Origin: Acheta domesticus
Taxonomy: Eukaryota > Arthropoda > Insecta > Orthoptera > Gryllidae
NCBI GenBank assembly: GCA_031308135.1
Contig: JAHLJT010009436.1
Location: 159,073,302-159,137,301 of the forward strand
Reading direction: 5' to 3'
Length of the DNA stretch: 64,000 nt
Under the pieces are notes generated by a model. It was not told the origin of the DNA. It saw nothing but the letters and a program-made list of their open reading frames with translations, and did not search any database. Made by a program: the position numbers and the translations under genes. Each line of letters starts with the position of its first letter. The stretch's first letter is position 1. Shown here one piece after another: positions 33,540-45,284 of this stretch.

Positions 33540-35341
33540 TTAAGAGAGTTGGCCGCAATTGGAAATTATCACTTTCTTGGAAGGTTTGCCACTCTGGGAT
33601 CCGAATGACTCCAACTGAAAAATAAAACGAACTTTAAAAATTCCAGCTTAAACATTTTGAAAGCTTCTCTATGTTACTTAAATTAACTTACTTTCTTCAC
33701 AATATCCATGCCTTCAACAACATTACCAAATACAACGTGGCGATTGTCAAGCCAGCTTGTTTTGGCAGTTGTAATGAAAAACTGGCTGCCATTAGTATGC
33801 GGTCCAGCATTGGCCATGGACAAGACACCTGCAAATTCATTCCTTTAGCACAATAAGACAAAAGTTTATATTACAAAATATATTATATATACCTGGACCG
33901 GTATGTGTCAAATTAAAATTCTCATCCTCGAATTTGTTTCCGTAAATGGATTTTCCGCCAGTGCCATTGTGATTTGTAAAATCTCCACCTTGGCACATAA
34001 AATTTGGGATAACACGGTGAAAAGTGCTGCCCTTGTAGCCATATCCCTTTTCGCCAGTGCATAAAGCACGGAAGTTTTCGGCAGTCTTGGGTACAACGTC
34101 TGATCGCAACTGAAATCAAGGGCAATGGCAAAATCTAGCTAAAACTGAATTCACAGAATCTGAATCAATAACAGAATAAACAATGAAGCTTTCACAATCA
34201 TTGAACACTACTGAAGATCCACGCGGCAGTTTTCAATTCTCATGCATCCACGCACGTTCCACGCATACAGAGTTTATACAGTTTGCGAGAACAAATGTTG
34301 CAGCATTTTTCGTTGAATTAATATATTAGTACGGATCACCTATCAGACGAGTGTACGGAATTTGTTCCCTCTTTCAATGGCATATATTTTGAAATTTTAG
34401 AGAATTTGATAATTGCTTGATCTATCTTTTTAACATTGATAAGCACATTTCTGAGGCCACGAGCTCGGTTGAGAAGGACGTTCAGGAGTTAATAAAGTTT
34501 AATTTTATAAGACAAGAGCTGTAACAGATTAATAATGACCTGTCATCGGCCACTACAAAAATCGTAGTGTAGTGGAACAAGTCTCGTTTTCGACAAGCAA
34601 TATTATTGCTCTAAATACACTGCGATATTTTTATTTGTACTTTTTTTTACGTTCTGTCACTACTTCTGTGTAACGTTCCTAAACCAAGTACTTGGCGTGA
34701 TGCTAGATGGGTTAGCTAAATGAATTACAATAAATTAAATTTTGGCAATTTTTTCGCAAAAGCTGGAATAATATTGGATTCAGTTGCAATAATGGTCTTT
34801 GGAAATATCGAAATGTCTGTCATTCCAAGGCGTTTTTGTGGCAACAAACAATGATGCATATTAATTTCAATTAGTAATTATCTATTACATACCCTAACAA
34901 TTCCTACATCAACCTTAAAAGAAACTTTAAAAGTTCAAAAATGTTCATAAATGAAGAGCATGACGAGTATAATGATTATCCAACCTACAGGGTAGATATA
35001 AAATTTTACCGAGACAATAATTTTGAGTTTGTGCTGTTGTTGAAAGACATTCCATTTTCAATATGGCTGAAACGTCTTTGGGCTAATATCGAACAAATTT
35101 TTGTAATATGGTATTCGTCCACCTAATACAATTTGCGCAAGACCTTTAGTACGAGTAACCATTATTTGAACAATCTATCATCCGTAACCTCGCATTCTAA
35201 ATCTAAGTTAGTGCACCAAACCCAATTCTAATTCCATTTAAATAAAACACCTGTATATTTCTTTTAACTCACCTCCATTGTAATTCTTCCCATAGGCTGT
35301 CCATCGGCGCTGACATCAAAAAATACTCGAGGAAGACTCAT
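33540..35341 (-). CDS. Cyclophilin A, peptidyl-prolyl cis-trans isomerase (4 exons)
   Basis: Exons are 35341-35273, 34109-33893, 33828-33692 and 33614-33540; introns of 1163, 64 and 77 bp all have GT/AG ends. Spliced length is 498 nt: 165 residues plus stop, exactly the cytosolic cyclophilin A size, so human numbering applies without gaps. All catalytic and cyclosporin-contact residues are present: R55, F60, M61, Q63, F113, W121, L122 and H126, within [15 protein letters not shown] and [11 protein letters not shown]. The enzyme interconverts cis and trans X-Pro bonds during folding and signalling, mainly in cytosol. The first ATG shown has a good AAAATG context; an in-frame ATG at 35371 would add MFVLRRFAAK. 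Multiple introns and an unbroken frame show a real gene rather than a retrocopy. Poly(A) signals follow at 33455 and 33385. Confidence 0.96.
34110..35272 (-). other. Intron 1 of the cyclophilin gene
   Basis: Begins GTGAGT and ends TTTCAG on the minus strand. AT-rich and without recognised elements; the 61-codon ORF at 34941-35126 on the other strand is chance. Confidence 0.85.
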
Positions 35342-35399
35342 TTTGGCAGCAAATCGGCGGAGAACAAACATGCACTGGATTGACGCGACTGAGGCTAAG

Positions 35400-36549
35400 C
35401 TGGCAATGAACGCCGTTTATTTTAAACGAACAAAAGACAGAAGAGACAATGGAAGTCAAGTTTCATCCTTATTTAATGTATTTCAATTGTTTTAAAAACA
35501 TAGTACAAAAACCTTAAATGTGCTAAAATACTAAGAAATTTGAACAATTATTTTGACTTGCAATTTAATTACAAACATAAAAGTAACAACTTTAAAATAT
35601 CGGAGTTCTTAAAAATTTAGCAGCTGAATCAGAACATGTGTTCGGGAACCATTTATTAACCTAAAAATTATTAATAAATGTATGGTAGAAAATAAAATCT
35701 TGTATGAAAATTCGAGTTCGACAAAAGAAAAATGAAAATGTTAAATGAAACGAAATAGTAGATTAAGCTCATGGTTCAGTAAGACTGAGAAAATTTCAAA
35801 TTTTCTTGAGCTAAGCTTACAATGTTTATTAACGTAAAGTCTTCATTCGCTACAAATTCATTTACATAATATTTATGTTTATTGATGTTCAATGTCAGTG
35901 ATCCTACAACTCCTGTTCAAGCGAAATTTAGTAGTGGCTAATTTATAATTAGCTACTTTTGTATGGAGAAGCTAAAATGGCAATTTGTAGTTTAACATAT
36001 GTATTCAATTTAAATGAGAAATATTTGAGTAACTTTTTATACATTAAATGCTTTTTTTCTTTTAACAGTTGTGTCTCAATTCCAACAAAGGATTATACTT
36101 TTTCTTTGTAAATTTCCCGGTGGCACAATAAGGAACTACTACACATAGAATGCACAGATTCGATATGAAGTCATGGTGTACAAAAAATGAATGTTTTCCT
36201 ATTTATTGTACGTTTTCCTTACGCCATGTATGAAGCCTCATTTAGCTATGTAGAAGATAGAGTTGGGGCTTTTGTTCTTTCGACGGCAGTACAATTATAT
36301 CAAATCTGTAGCTCGTGTTTTGTGCACGTAGATTATATTACATGAGAACGGGATTGTTATCAAATGACAACACCGTTCGTACGCTATTATTCGTAATTCA
36401 ATTAACTTTGGTTAAAGACTGGGGGTAGAAATTTCGAAGATAAGTAAAATGTGTGGGAGTAATATACAGTCGAGTGATAGACAAAATCCAGCAATGGCTC
36501 AAATGGGTGTGGGTACTGATGCTAAAAAAATGCACATGCTCGTGACTTT
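35400..36549. other. Upstream of cyclophilin; nothing recognised
   Basis: The region 5' of the gene is AT-rich with no CpG island. No TATA box could be assigned with confidence. Confidence 0.5.
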
Positions 36550-36786
36550 TATACTTCGGTTTTTCTTTCTTGGCGAGTGGGAGGGGGTGTCATCAAAATG
36601 GAATATCTCACAGTATTTCCATAGACTAAGGATGTATACATCTTTACTCTATGGTATTTCTCATCGTTCTCGGTTGTGCCGGTTGTGCGACTCCTAGCTG
36701 CACAACGGAGAACGACGTGAAATACCGTGAGATATTCCATTTTGATGACACACTCCTACGCGCCAAGAAAGAAAAAACGAAGTATA
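36550..36786. mobile_element. Palindromic foldback MITE, copy M3
   Basis: Outer ends TATACTTCGGTTTTTC and its complement ending CGAAGTATA, consistent with TA target duplication. Arms contain TTCTTTCTTGGCG and AAAATGGAATATCTCAC. A separate 36-bp near-perfect palindrome (CATAGACTAAGGATGTATAC and on) sits at about 36619-36655, flanked on both sides by GTATTTC, as if a second small element had landed in the arm. Confidence 0.8.
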
Positions 36787-37904
36787 TTTAAAAATCGAAT
36801 TCGTGTAGGTACTGAAAACAGCAATGTCTTATTTTATGGTAATTCTTTACTCAGCAATAACGGAATACCGACGTGTAGATGAATCAATTAAGTAAAGAAG
36901 ATTACCGGCATAGCTTTACACAATGATCAACCGCATTCATTGGTGATGATCGTGGCATCAGATTGGAAAGAAGAATGGAGAACTGGTCATAAAGGTAAAT
37001 CGTGGTAAAAGGATCACTGTGCTGTGCAATTGTAAAAATAACGTGTATTATAGGTGCAAATTTTCTTGAGCCTTGGAATATCTTCCTTTACTAACATTAG
37101 TTGAATTAAGAATAAACGATAGCAGTGAGCGTTGACAAAATTTGATGAACCGAAATGCTCGCTTCCGTGTAATAGAAATTAATTGCCGACGAAAAACGAG
37201 GTAAATATTTGATATGAAAGATCTGTTGACGAAATAATCTCCCCACTACTCTCGCATGTAGCGAAATGAGGGCTCAAGAAAATATGTGCGGATAAAATAA
37301 GTAATAGCATATTTTTAGAAAAAATGCGTATTTTATTTTCATGAATATGTAATTTAAAAGCTTTTAAGTAATGTTTGCAGATTATGGAAAATGAAATCTT
37401 TTTAGGAAGTGATATTCATCCTTTTTTTATGTGCCTTTTTACATATCTTTTTATTTACATCCTTTGGTTAAAATTAAATGTTTAAAATGATTTTCAAGTT
37501 TACTTAGCCTGATGGTCACATTCTGGTAAAACATAATTTTCTTGCGCACGTGCACAGAAGTTACATTTTCCCCATTTACGTCACATAGTTTTTCTGTTCT
37601 GTGACTAAATACAATAAATTCTTGTGGAGATGTCATTTGGGTTTTGCGTGTAATTTGTTTTATGTGTTGAGCTGTAATGCTCGCACTTGCGTTGAGAAGG
37701 AAGAAAAAACAAACACGGTCGTTGGTTTCGCGTGAAATGTCTGTCACTTCCTCGTTTTCGCGTAAATGAAAATGAGACATTGACTGCAAATTTTATTCTA
37801 ACATAAACTAGTGGTGTTACAGAATGGCACAGACTTTCCCTATTAAATAATAAAAAACTATGTTTCCAGTCATATATCACTGTATCTACTGACGTTAGCA
37901 GAGC
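36787..37904. other. Intergenic, nothing recognised
   Basis: AT-rich with minus-strand ORFs of about 105-112 codons around 37451-37919 that show no domain. Confidence 0.45.
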
Positions 37905-37924
37905 AGCACTTTTTGACAACCCAG

Positions 37925-38860
37925 AAGATTGAAAAAAAACCTATTGTAATTCCCTTTGTCAAAGGCTTTTCATTTCAGATAAAATCCATCCTTAAAACTA
38001 TGGGGTTGAAGTTGTGTTTGGGAGCTACAATAAACTTAACCATATTATTACAACTATCAAAGACAAAATCAACAAAGAAAATAGAACCAATGTGGTTTAC
38101 AAAATTAAATGTCAAACAAAGGGTTGCAATAAGGCATATGTGGGCCAAACAAAACGCCATTTAATCACCAGAGTGAAAGAACAGTGAAAAAAATGGAGGG
38201 TGACAATGATATATCCAGAAACATCCAATGCTCTGATCACACAATGGATTATGAGAATCCAGTTATTCTCGACTATGAACCCAACTGGAAAAAAGACTAA
38301 TTTATTTCAGAGATGTTATTCATCAAAAAACAAAACTCCATTTATTTCATTTGTTTACCCATCTACATACTCTTTCCAGTTTCCCTACTGAACCTACTGC
38401 AAATCCCATACTGGTGTTGGCACTACTGTCGTACCGGATGGAGCGGTATTATAATGACTTGCTCGTTCAAATGTTTTAGACTCTTGGAATCAAATAAATC
38501 TACTCCTATAGATACAATATATCTCTCCTCTAAGCTCCTATATAACATGGTTCCTAGTGTTTATCAATGCTGATACTGTTAATCTACTGTTTACCGCAAT
38601 TTGCAACCCTTTTTAGAAATGAACATTAGTATGTAATATAACCTCACAAGTCAACAGGTAATCCACCTCTTTCTCATTAACATATATTATGCAATCTTAA
38701 TATAAATTAACAACTGGTATAAATTAGACCTGTAATTAGTTATTGTTGGTTAATGTATTTTTTAACCTTGTCTCTTTAGAATACTGAAGAGGACCTAACA
38801 AATGACGTCGAAACGTCTGTAAAATAATATAATTTACAAATTGACAGGAATCATCGTTTT
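37925..38860 (+). pseudogene. Penelope-like element remnant with GIY-YIG endonuclease
   Basis: The first part reads KKPIVIPFVKGFSFQIKSIL, matching the linker that follows reverse transcriptase in Penelope-like elements. After a frame change (about 38070-38188) comes TNVVYKIKCQTKGCNKAYVG then QTKRHLITRVKEQ, the Y-x(n)-Y-V-G core of the GIY-YIG nuclease with its Cys pair. Further pieces at 38215-38340 read SDHTMDYENPVILDYEPNWK and SEMLFIKKQ, which includes the probable catalytic Glu. At least two frameshifts and stops separate the pieces. The reverse transcriptase is absent, so the copy is 5'-truncated and dead. Downstream, CTGAAGAGGACC and GACGTCGAAACGTC near 38781-38818 look like a Penelope-type tail. 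Confidence 0.8.
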
Positions 38861-38902
38861 CATTATTTGATTGTTTGATTTATTTCCCGTATTAGTTTTC
38901 TA

Positions 38903-40692
38903 TTTCCTTGGGTCTGGGCTGGCTATTCGTAATTGCCACATACTCTTGCCAGCTGCCATCTATTGCCGCCCAAAGTACATTTCTTTTGACATTTTCTTAA
39001 TTTTTCGGCTTCCTAATGATAGAATGGGAATATTAATTTTAGAATACTTATACTTAACACTTAACGGAAATATTAATTTTAGAATAAAGAACACAAAAGT
39101 CTCGTCCTAAATAGCAATTTTCTTTGAAACATCTCATACAAATGTAATATTTTTGAAAGATCTCTCACAAATTTAATATTCACATTACCAGCAATTTGTA
39201 AACATTATTACATTTGTGAGTGTAAATACTTCAAATGCCTTTTGAAAACGCAAAAATGTTCTGTGAAAAAGGGCTTCAAATTTCGCATTTTTAGTTGCGC
39301 TTAAACACCATTTTCTTAATAACAGCTCCAAATTGTTCAAAGAAAATTGTCATTTAGGACGAGGTTTTACTGTTCTTTAATATTTTAAAATTAATATTTC
39401 CGTTCTACCATTAGGAAATCGAAAAATTAATAAAATGTTACAACGATTTCTTCCAAAACGAATATTCCCCGGTCGATCTGGTTCCACTCGAGGCACCGCG
39501 ATTTTGAAAAACTTTCTTCAAAATTTGGGGGTACTTTACATGAAGCTCCCCGTACATTTTAAAAATATCCTTTCAAATGGCTCCAAAGTTTTTCTTTAAA
39601 TTTCTTGTAAGAATAGTGTAAAATACACTTATAAAAGTGGCATAGGTCGGATTTTCACGGTTAACTCAGAATTTTCGAAAATTGCACAAGTTTGAATTTT
39701 TTTCGATGGCTTCCTACAACTTTAAAATTGAAGATAGAGATTTTTTTCAAATAAAATTTGTTGTCCATTGTTAGTTCTTTCATTAAGTTCACCCACATTA
39801 TTTTGAAAATTATAATAGTTTTCGCGCAATATTGCGTGCAAATTGTCCAATTTTAAAAAAGAACAAAAACGATTTTCTCGAAAAGGCTCCAAATTTTTTC
39901 TTTAAAGTTTGGTAAGGATAGCGGCTAATCTATTCTATGAGATGACATAAATGGCCATATTGCTCTGTTCTTTTGTTTTTTCAAAAATTACAAAAGTAGA
40001 TTTTTTTACTTGTCTCTCACGTCGTTGATATGTACATTAGTGGTAATTCCTTCACATTATTATATTTAGGAGTGCATGTGCTATATATAATGTCATATAA
40101 AATTTCTCGAAAACTCAACCGTTTTCTGTGAAAACTAGCTCAAAATTCCGCATTTTCAGAAACGCTCAAACGCCCTTTTCTTATAAATGGCTCCAAATTT
40201 TTTCTTCAAACTTTTCGAATTGATAGTTCAAATTGCACTCTTTATTATGACGTGAATTTCAATTTGGGGTATTTTTTTGTTTTTGCACAAATTAGGCAAA
40301 TGTAATATTTTTGAAAGATCTCTCACATTTTCAATATGCACATTACCAGCAATTTGTAAATACTATTGTATTTGTAAGTTAAAGTGCTTCAAATGACTTC
40401 AAATGAACTATTTAGAAAACTCAAAAATTGTCTGTAAAAAAGAGCTTCAAATTTTGCATTTTTAGTGGCACTTAAACGTCATTTTCATGAAAAAGGCTCC
40501 AAATTTTTCAAAGAAAATTGCCATTTAGAACGAGGTTTTACAGTTCTTTAATATTCTAGAATTAATATTTCCGTTCTACCATTAGGAAAGCGAAAAATTA
40601 AGAAAATGTCAAAAAAATGTACTTTGGGCGGCGAAAGATGGCGGCTGGCACGAGTGTGGCAATTCCAAATAGCTAGCTCACACCCAAGGAAA
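38903..40692. repeat. 1.8-kb complex repeat with long inverted ends and direct duplications
   Basis: Left end TTTCCTTGGGT...GCCGCCCAAAGTACATTT and right end (40470-40692) are inverted copies over more than 200 bp. Independently, about 39140-39445 recurs in direct orientation at 40298-40612, with shared strings TGTAATATTTTTGAAAGATC and ACATTACCAGCAATTTGTAA. Short related modules (GGCTCCAAATTTTTTCTT) recur at 39570, 39885, 40190 and 40495. The middle (about 39440-39830) is a copy of dispersed family R. No ORF survives. It behaves like a composite foldback element. Confidence 0.75.
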
Positions 40693-40742
40693 TGTACCAC
40701 TTATTCTGTAGCACCACTTAAGATGAGTTTACATGCATAATA

Positions 40743-40967
40743 TATACTTCGGTTTTTCTTTCTTGGCGCACGGGGGTGTGTCAATAAAATGGAATACCTC
40801 AGGTATCTCGCGTCGTTCTCAGTTGTGCCGCTAGAAGTCTCATGATCGCGACTGTATCGAGCAGTGCTGGCGATCATGGCGGTACAGCGGAGAACGACGC
40901 GAAATACCGTGAGATATTCCATTTTGATGACACCCCCCCGTGCGCCAAGAAAGAAAAACCGATGTTC
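40743..40967. mobile_element. Palindromic foldback MITE, copy M4
   Basis: Left TATACTTCGGTTTTTC and TTTCTTGGCGCACGGGGGTG, right complement ending AAAAACCGATG, with the last bases diverged from CGAAGTATA. The centre has CTGTATCGAGCAGTGCTGGC as in M1. It lies only 50 bp from the 1.8-kb repeat complex. Confidence 0.8.
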
Positions 40968-43170
40968 TATGTGTGTAAAGAACCATCAATGTGTCTAAAG
41001 AAGGTACAGCAAGTCATGTTATTGCGCAGCTTTGTTGATTCTACAGGCACCCAGTGCAGGCCGATTTCATTCTTGGTAACAAATGATTAGTATCAAGCAC
41101 GACGACGCGGGGTATCGAAATACATTCGAGCGCGTCTGCGTCGGTATTTTCTTACTGCAATATTTTATTGGCATCTATCTACATGCTGCAGGTAGTACAT
41201 AAACGAAATACCGTTACTATTTGGCTGAAATATAAAGAAGGGGAATATTTTCACTAGAGGATGACAAAACCCATTCTGTTATCGACCGTTCTCATTGGCT
41301 TCAAGGGCGAGCGCTGGTTATCACTGTCTTGGAGGGCGAGCACACTACTTGTCTGCCTGCGAAATCTATACGTACGTCTCGGTACTACTCACCAATAACG
41401 ACAGAAAGTGTTTTGTGGCGCTATTCTCAGTTTTCTCATGTGTTTCGCTTTTGTGAAGCTGCAGTATGAGCATCGATTAAGGAATAAAGTATCATTTCTC
41501 CACGTATGAGTTCTCGTACAAGAATTCTGCGATTGATGTGGCCTGGGAGCAATAATCCTCGGAAGGAGAGGTCCATCAATCGGCTTTCAGGCGCGTTCGC
41601 ATCGCACAGCAACAAAAAATAATTGCAAAAAACAGCTGTAACATGTTTTTCATATGCCTTTTACATAAATGCTTCGGTATCGGTGGAATAGGACCAGGAT
41701 GTTGCGCATTAAAAATTGATATTTTGTTTATTTTCTCTTATTTTCCGATTTTAATGTACCCACTTGACAGAACATCAGCTGAACACGTTTATCCAATCAG
41801 AAACTTCGGGGTGGTTTTTTAAAACCCGTGTACTAGGAGTACTGCAAGCTTGCTTAGGGTTTAGAGGATGTCAGAAATACTTTTCATTTAGCCTTCTCGG
41901 GCCTACCCACGTCCATGGCCCTCTGTAGTGTAACGGGTATTTCTAGATGATCTTATTATGACATTGTAACGTGCGTGAGGTGAAGATGGCGTGGCAAGTG
42001 CCATGCTTCGTTTCGCACGCGGCTAGACTTCAAAACAAACATCAAATATACAGAATTAATACATTCGAAAACCTTCGGGTGATGAGAGAAAATAATTTCA
42101 ACTATTTGCCCAAAATGTTCACGCTAGAAGTTTCTAATTGGACTTTAAGAACGAAAATATCCCAGCGACGTTATATTTTAATGCCCAAATTAAAAATTCA
42201 CACATTTTCGTTGATAATTCATTTTGTTTGAAAGAGACATTTTGACATTTGGATTAAATGAAAGTATTTCCCCCAGCTCAAGTAATTGCAACATTGTATT
42301 GCCTTTTTCCAAAATAATTCCACCAATTTTTGGATGTTTTAACGGTCTGGATATGGTGTTTAAAAAGTCAGTTCCGCAGAAATCCAACGTTTTTATTATT
42401 TTATTTAAAAAAGCAAATGAATGACACCTTTTCATGATTATTATCATGTTCCTCGTCATTTTCTATACAAGACTATATTTTACTTTTGCTACAATCAGTT
42501 TGGTACTAGTGCACAAGATTCTTCCATAACAAAAACATTGTCCGTAAGAGCCCATTGTGCCTTCACGATGTGAAAATGAGTATAGTAGTAGGTTGAGCTG
42601 AGAACTGTGCACTCTTTTAAAGCCCCGCAAAATCTTTTATTTATTACAATTTCGATATCGTGCATTGTACAGAGATTTCGCCAATTTTGACTTTTCATAG
42701 AAAAAAAAATAGTTCGTGTCGCCACTGTACTTACTTTGCAGTTTCATCAAACTGACTTTACAGTTGAGTACATTTGTGAATAAAAAATGATTGTTCTCTT
42801 TCAAAATTGAATAATGAATAGTAATGCAGATTCATTAACAAATATAAACGTAATTATTTATAAATATCGTACTATATTTATTATACGCTTATGGGGAAAA
42901 AATGGTAGTATCTCAAATGAATGTGTGAGAACTTTACCATTGTTCTCAAATTTACAGAATAATCAGATTGGACGGAATTGTCTTTTCTTTACTCACAAAT
43001 AAGACCTAAATTGACAATAAGTAAATCTTTGAAGCCTGAGGGAGGCTACAAACAATAATCGAAACAGTTTTATTGTCAATTTTATATAGAAGTTGGTATG
43101 TATAATCGTTATTTGTTGCTGTGTAATGATGAAGGACTATATTGATGCAGTTATAAATATATAATAACGT
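40968..43170. other. Intergenic, nothing recognised
   Basis: AT-rich apart from modest GC patches near 41280-41430 and 41970-42010. ORFs of 60-90 codons show no known features. Confidence 0.45.
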
Positions 43171-43174
43171 ACAG

Positions 43175-43555
43175 AATGGAGTCGCGTCCCGTCCATCGGG
43201 AGAATGTATGGAAAGGTGTAAGCCGTTCCGCCGCGCGGCGTGTCAGAGCGGGAGGTCGTGGACCCGCGTGGCGGACAGCGCATAACACCCCCGAGGCGCG
43301 CGGGGCTGCTCCAGCGGCGGAGCGCGTGCGTTGCGCAACGGCGGCGGCGGTGCGCGCCGACGCACCGCAGGACGTGGTGGCAGGGAGGAGAGGGGGCTCG
43401 CGGGAGCGGAGCGGAGCGGGCAAAAACGAGGGGGAGGGGGTGGGAGCAGGAGGAGACGCGCGAGGGCGCATTCCGGTGGCTCACAGCATCTCTTAGCACG
43501 CGGCCGCCCGTCCTCCCGCCATCGATAGGCCACGCGCCTGGGAACGTGGCCAAAA
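43175..43555. promoter_or_regulatory. CpG-rich island
   Basis: About 380 bp of high G+C and CpG density between AT-rich flanks, with long open frames in all readings. No exon partner or strong splice donor was found. Possible promoter or first exon of unknown direction. Confidence 0.4.
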
Positions 43556-43789
43556 ATTCTAAAAATGTAACTCTCTCGAGGTGTTTCTCGCAGAGGTATT
43601 GCAGGCAAGTTTGTTAGGCAACGAGTAACGGTGTGACCTCGTTAAAAACAACGAAAGTCCGATAACTAATTCGTTACTAGACATTTCAGATTTCCTCCAA
43701 AATAATTACGTACTAAGCAGTGTTTACAATTTTGGTTCGCCGTATTCAATAATTCTTTATTTTATTCCAAATCTGCCGTTACATCCAAA

Positions 43790-44827
43790 CAGGGGCGTGC
43801 AGTGATTACTTTGTATACCCCAGCTGCTATCGGAAAACCAACTTCCCTCCTCCACCCCTGTACTCCAATTGTTTTGTTATCTGCTGTAATTATGCCAACG
43901 CTGGTATTGGCCTTCCTTTTTCAATTATCTGCTTTTTTTCGAGTAACTGTCTCGTTGGAAACAGTCTCCTCAAAATATCATCAACTGTACACTCACTGGA
44001 AGATACACACAATTACTCATGAATACCCATTAGATTAGAAAAAGTACTTATTACTGTATGCAAAGTTACTACAAATCCTCACGAAATACGGGTAAACACG
44101 AGAATACGTCACAAACACTACAATGGATTACCACTGCGCCACGCGCTGCCGTGCCACGCACGCCGACGCACACTGATTCTCTTAGAAGATGCTATTCAAA
44201 ATTTATTCATGTTATTCAAAAGCTCGGGGATTCTAATGATCTGATCACATGTGAGTCAGAACTTCCTTCCTCCAGAAAAAAAATAAAATCTCTACTGAGC
44301 ATTGTGGTCCACTCTCATTACAGAAAGAAATATGTGCCCCATAATCATTTTATAAGTTATAAACTTCTAGACCAACTGTACGGTAATTTATACTAACAAA
44401 ACATACCATTTTAAATAATTATGCATTGTGGTAGCACTGGCTTGTGAGTAATCACGTTCGCAAGCATGGCGAGTCAGGCGAGGTCTGGCCTTGAAGCAGT
44501 GGGAAGGGGAGATACGTCATCCATCCCCAGCTAGCTGAATTTTGGCCATGATCGCCTGCGGTTGCTTCCGGAACCCCGCCTACCGCTGGCCCATTGAATT
44601 AGATGCGCGCGCACCTCTCGTCCCCAGCGAGGATTTCAGCGCTGGGGTCAGAACAGTGCAGGCGCAGTGGGTCGCCGCAAAGATCGCAGTAGAGAGTACA
44701 GTAGGAGCAAAGTTTTTGATCATGTAACATACAGTTCAATGTAACTTTAATTCTCAAAATTCATTAAATTGTCATTCTTGCTTACCCCAGCAGTGCTGGG
44801 GTTGCTGGGGTTGAATGCACGCCACTG
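43790..44827. mobile_element. Non-autonomous hAT-like DNA transposon
   Basis: Perfect 8-bp target duplications CATCCAAA at 43782-43789 and 44828-44835 frame a 1038-bp element. Terminal inverted repeats are CAGGGGCGTGCA on the left and CAGTGGCGTGCA (reverse complement) on the right, 11 of 12 matching, with CCCCAGC strings just inside both ends. The CAGGG-start and 8-bp duplication are hallmarks of the hAT superfamily. The internal 112-codon ORF (44058-44396) shows no zinc finger or hAT dimerisation motif, so the element depends on transposase from elsewhere. Confidence 0.87.
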
Positions 44828-45284
44828 CATCCAAACACTAAAGAGAGATTCATGTAAGAACAAGCAATTTTGACAGCTAGTGCTGGCAACATAACCGAAG
44901 GTTCTGTGGTCGTTGTGTCCTTGATCCCATTGAACTCTCCTTCCTCGATTCGTTCGTTTGCAGTTGGCTAACTTGTAAATGATTTCGACGCTTCCTTTTG
45001 TGATGTCCTCGTCCGCCGAAAATGTAGTGCGCCACGAGAAATAATTGAAATTAGGAAGTGCAGTGCTATGTGCTCTTCTGTAAAAATTTCTTTTTTTTAT
45101 ACACATTATATGGAATTTACTTTTTGTGTGATAAGTATTATGTTTATTTTAAAACCGAGTCTTGAATGTAAGATGAGTACTGGTGCACGTGTTTCCTGGC
45201 TCTTGTGTTGTGTTGATTGTGAGCGTTTCGCGGTTCTGTGCTTTGCGTTTTTATTTATTTTTTAAATAATAACACCATTGCGAA

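Noticed and set aside
38781..38818. Possible hammerhead ribozyme (CTGAAGAGG...GTCGAAAC) in the Penelope-like tail
   Set aside because: Core-like strings are present, but stem II does not pair properly and no stem I could be drawn. It may be a decayed relic, not a supported ribozyme.
43137..43617. Arg/Ala/Pro-rich ORFs of 106-138 codons on both strands
   Set aside because: Same composition effect; mutually overlapping and without motifs.
44058..44396. 112-codon ORF as a hAT transposase
   Set aside because: No BED zinc finger, DDE residues or dimerisation motif; too short.
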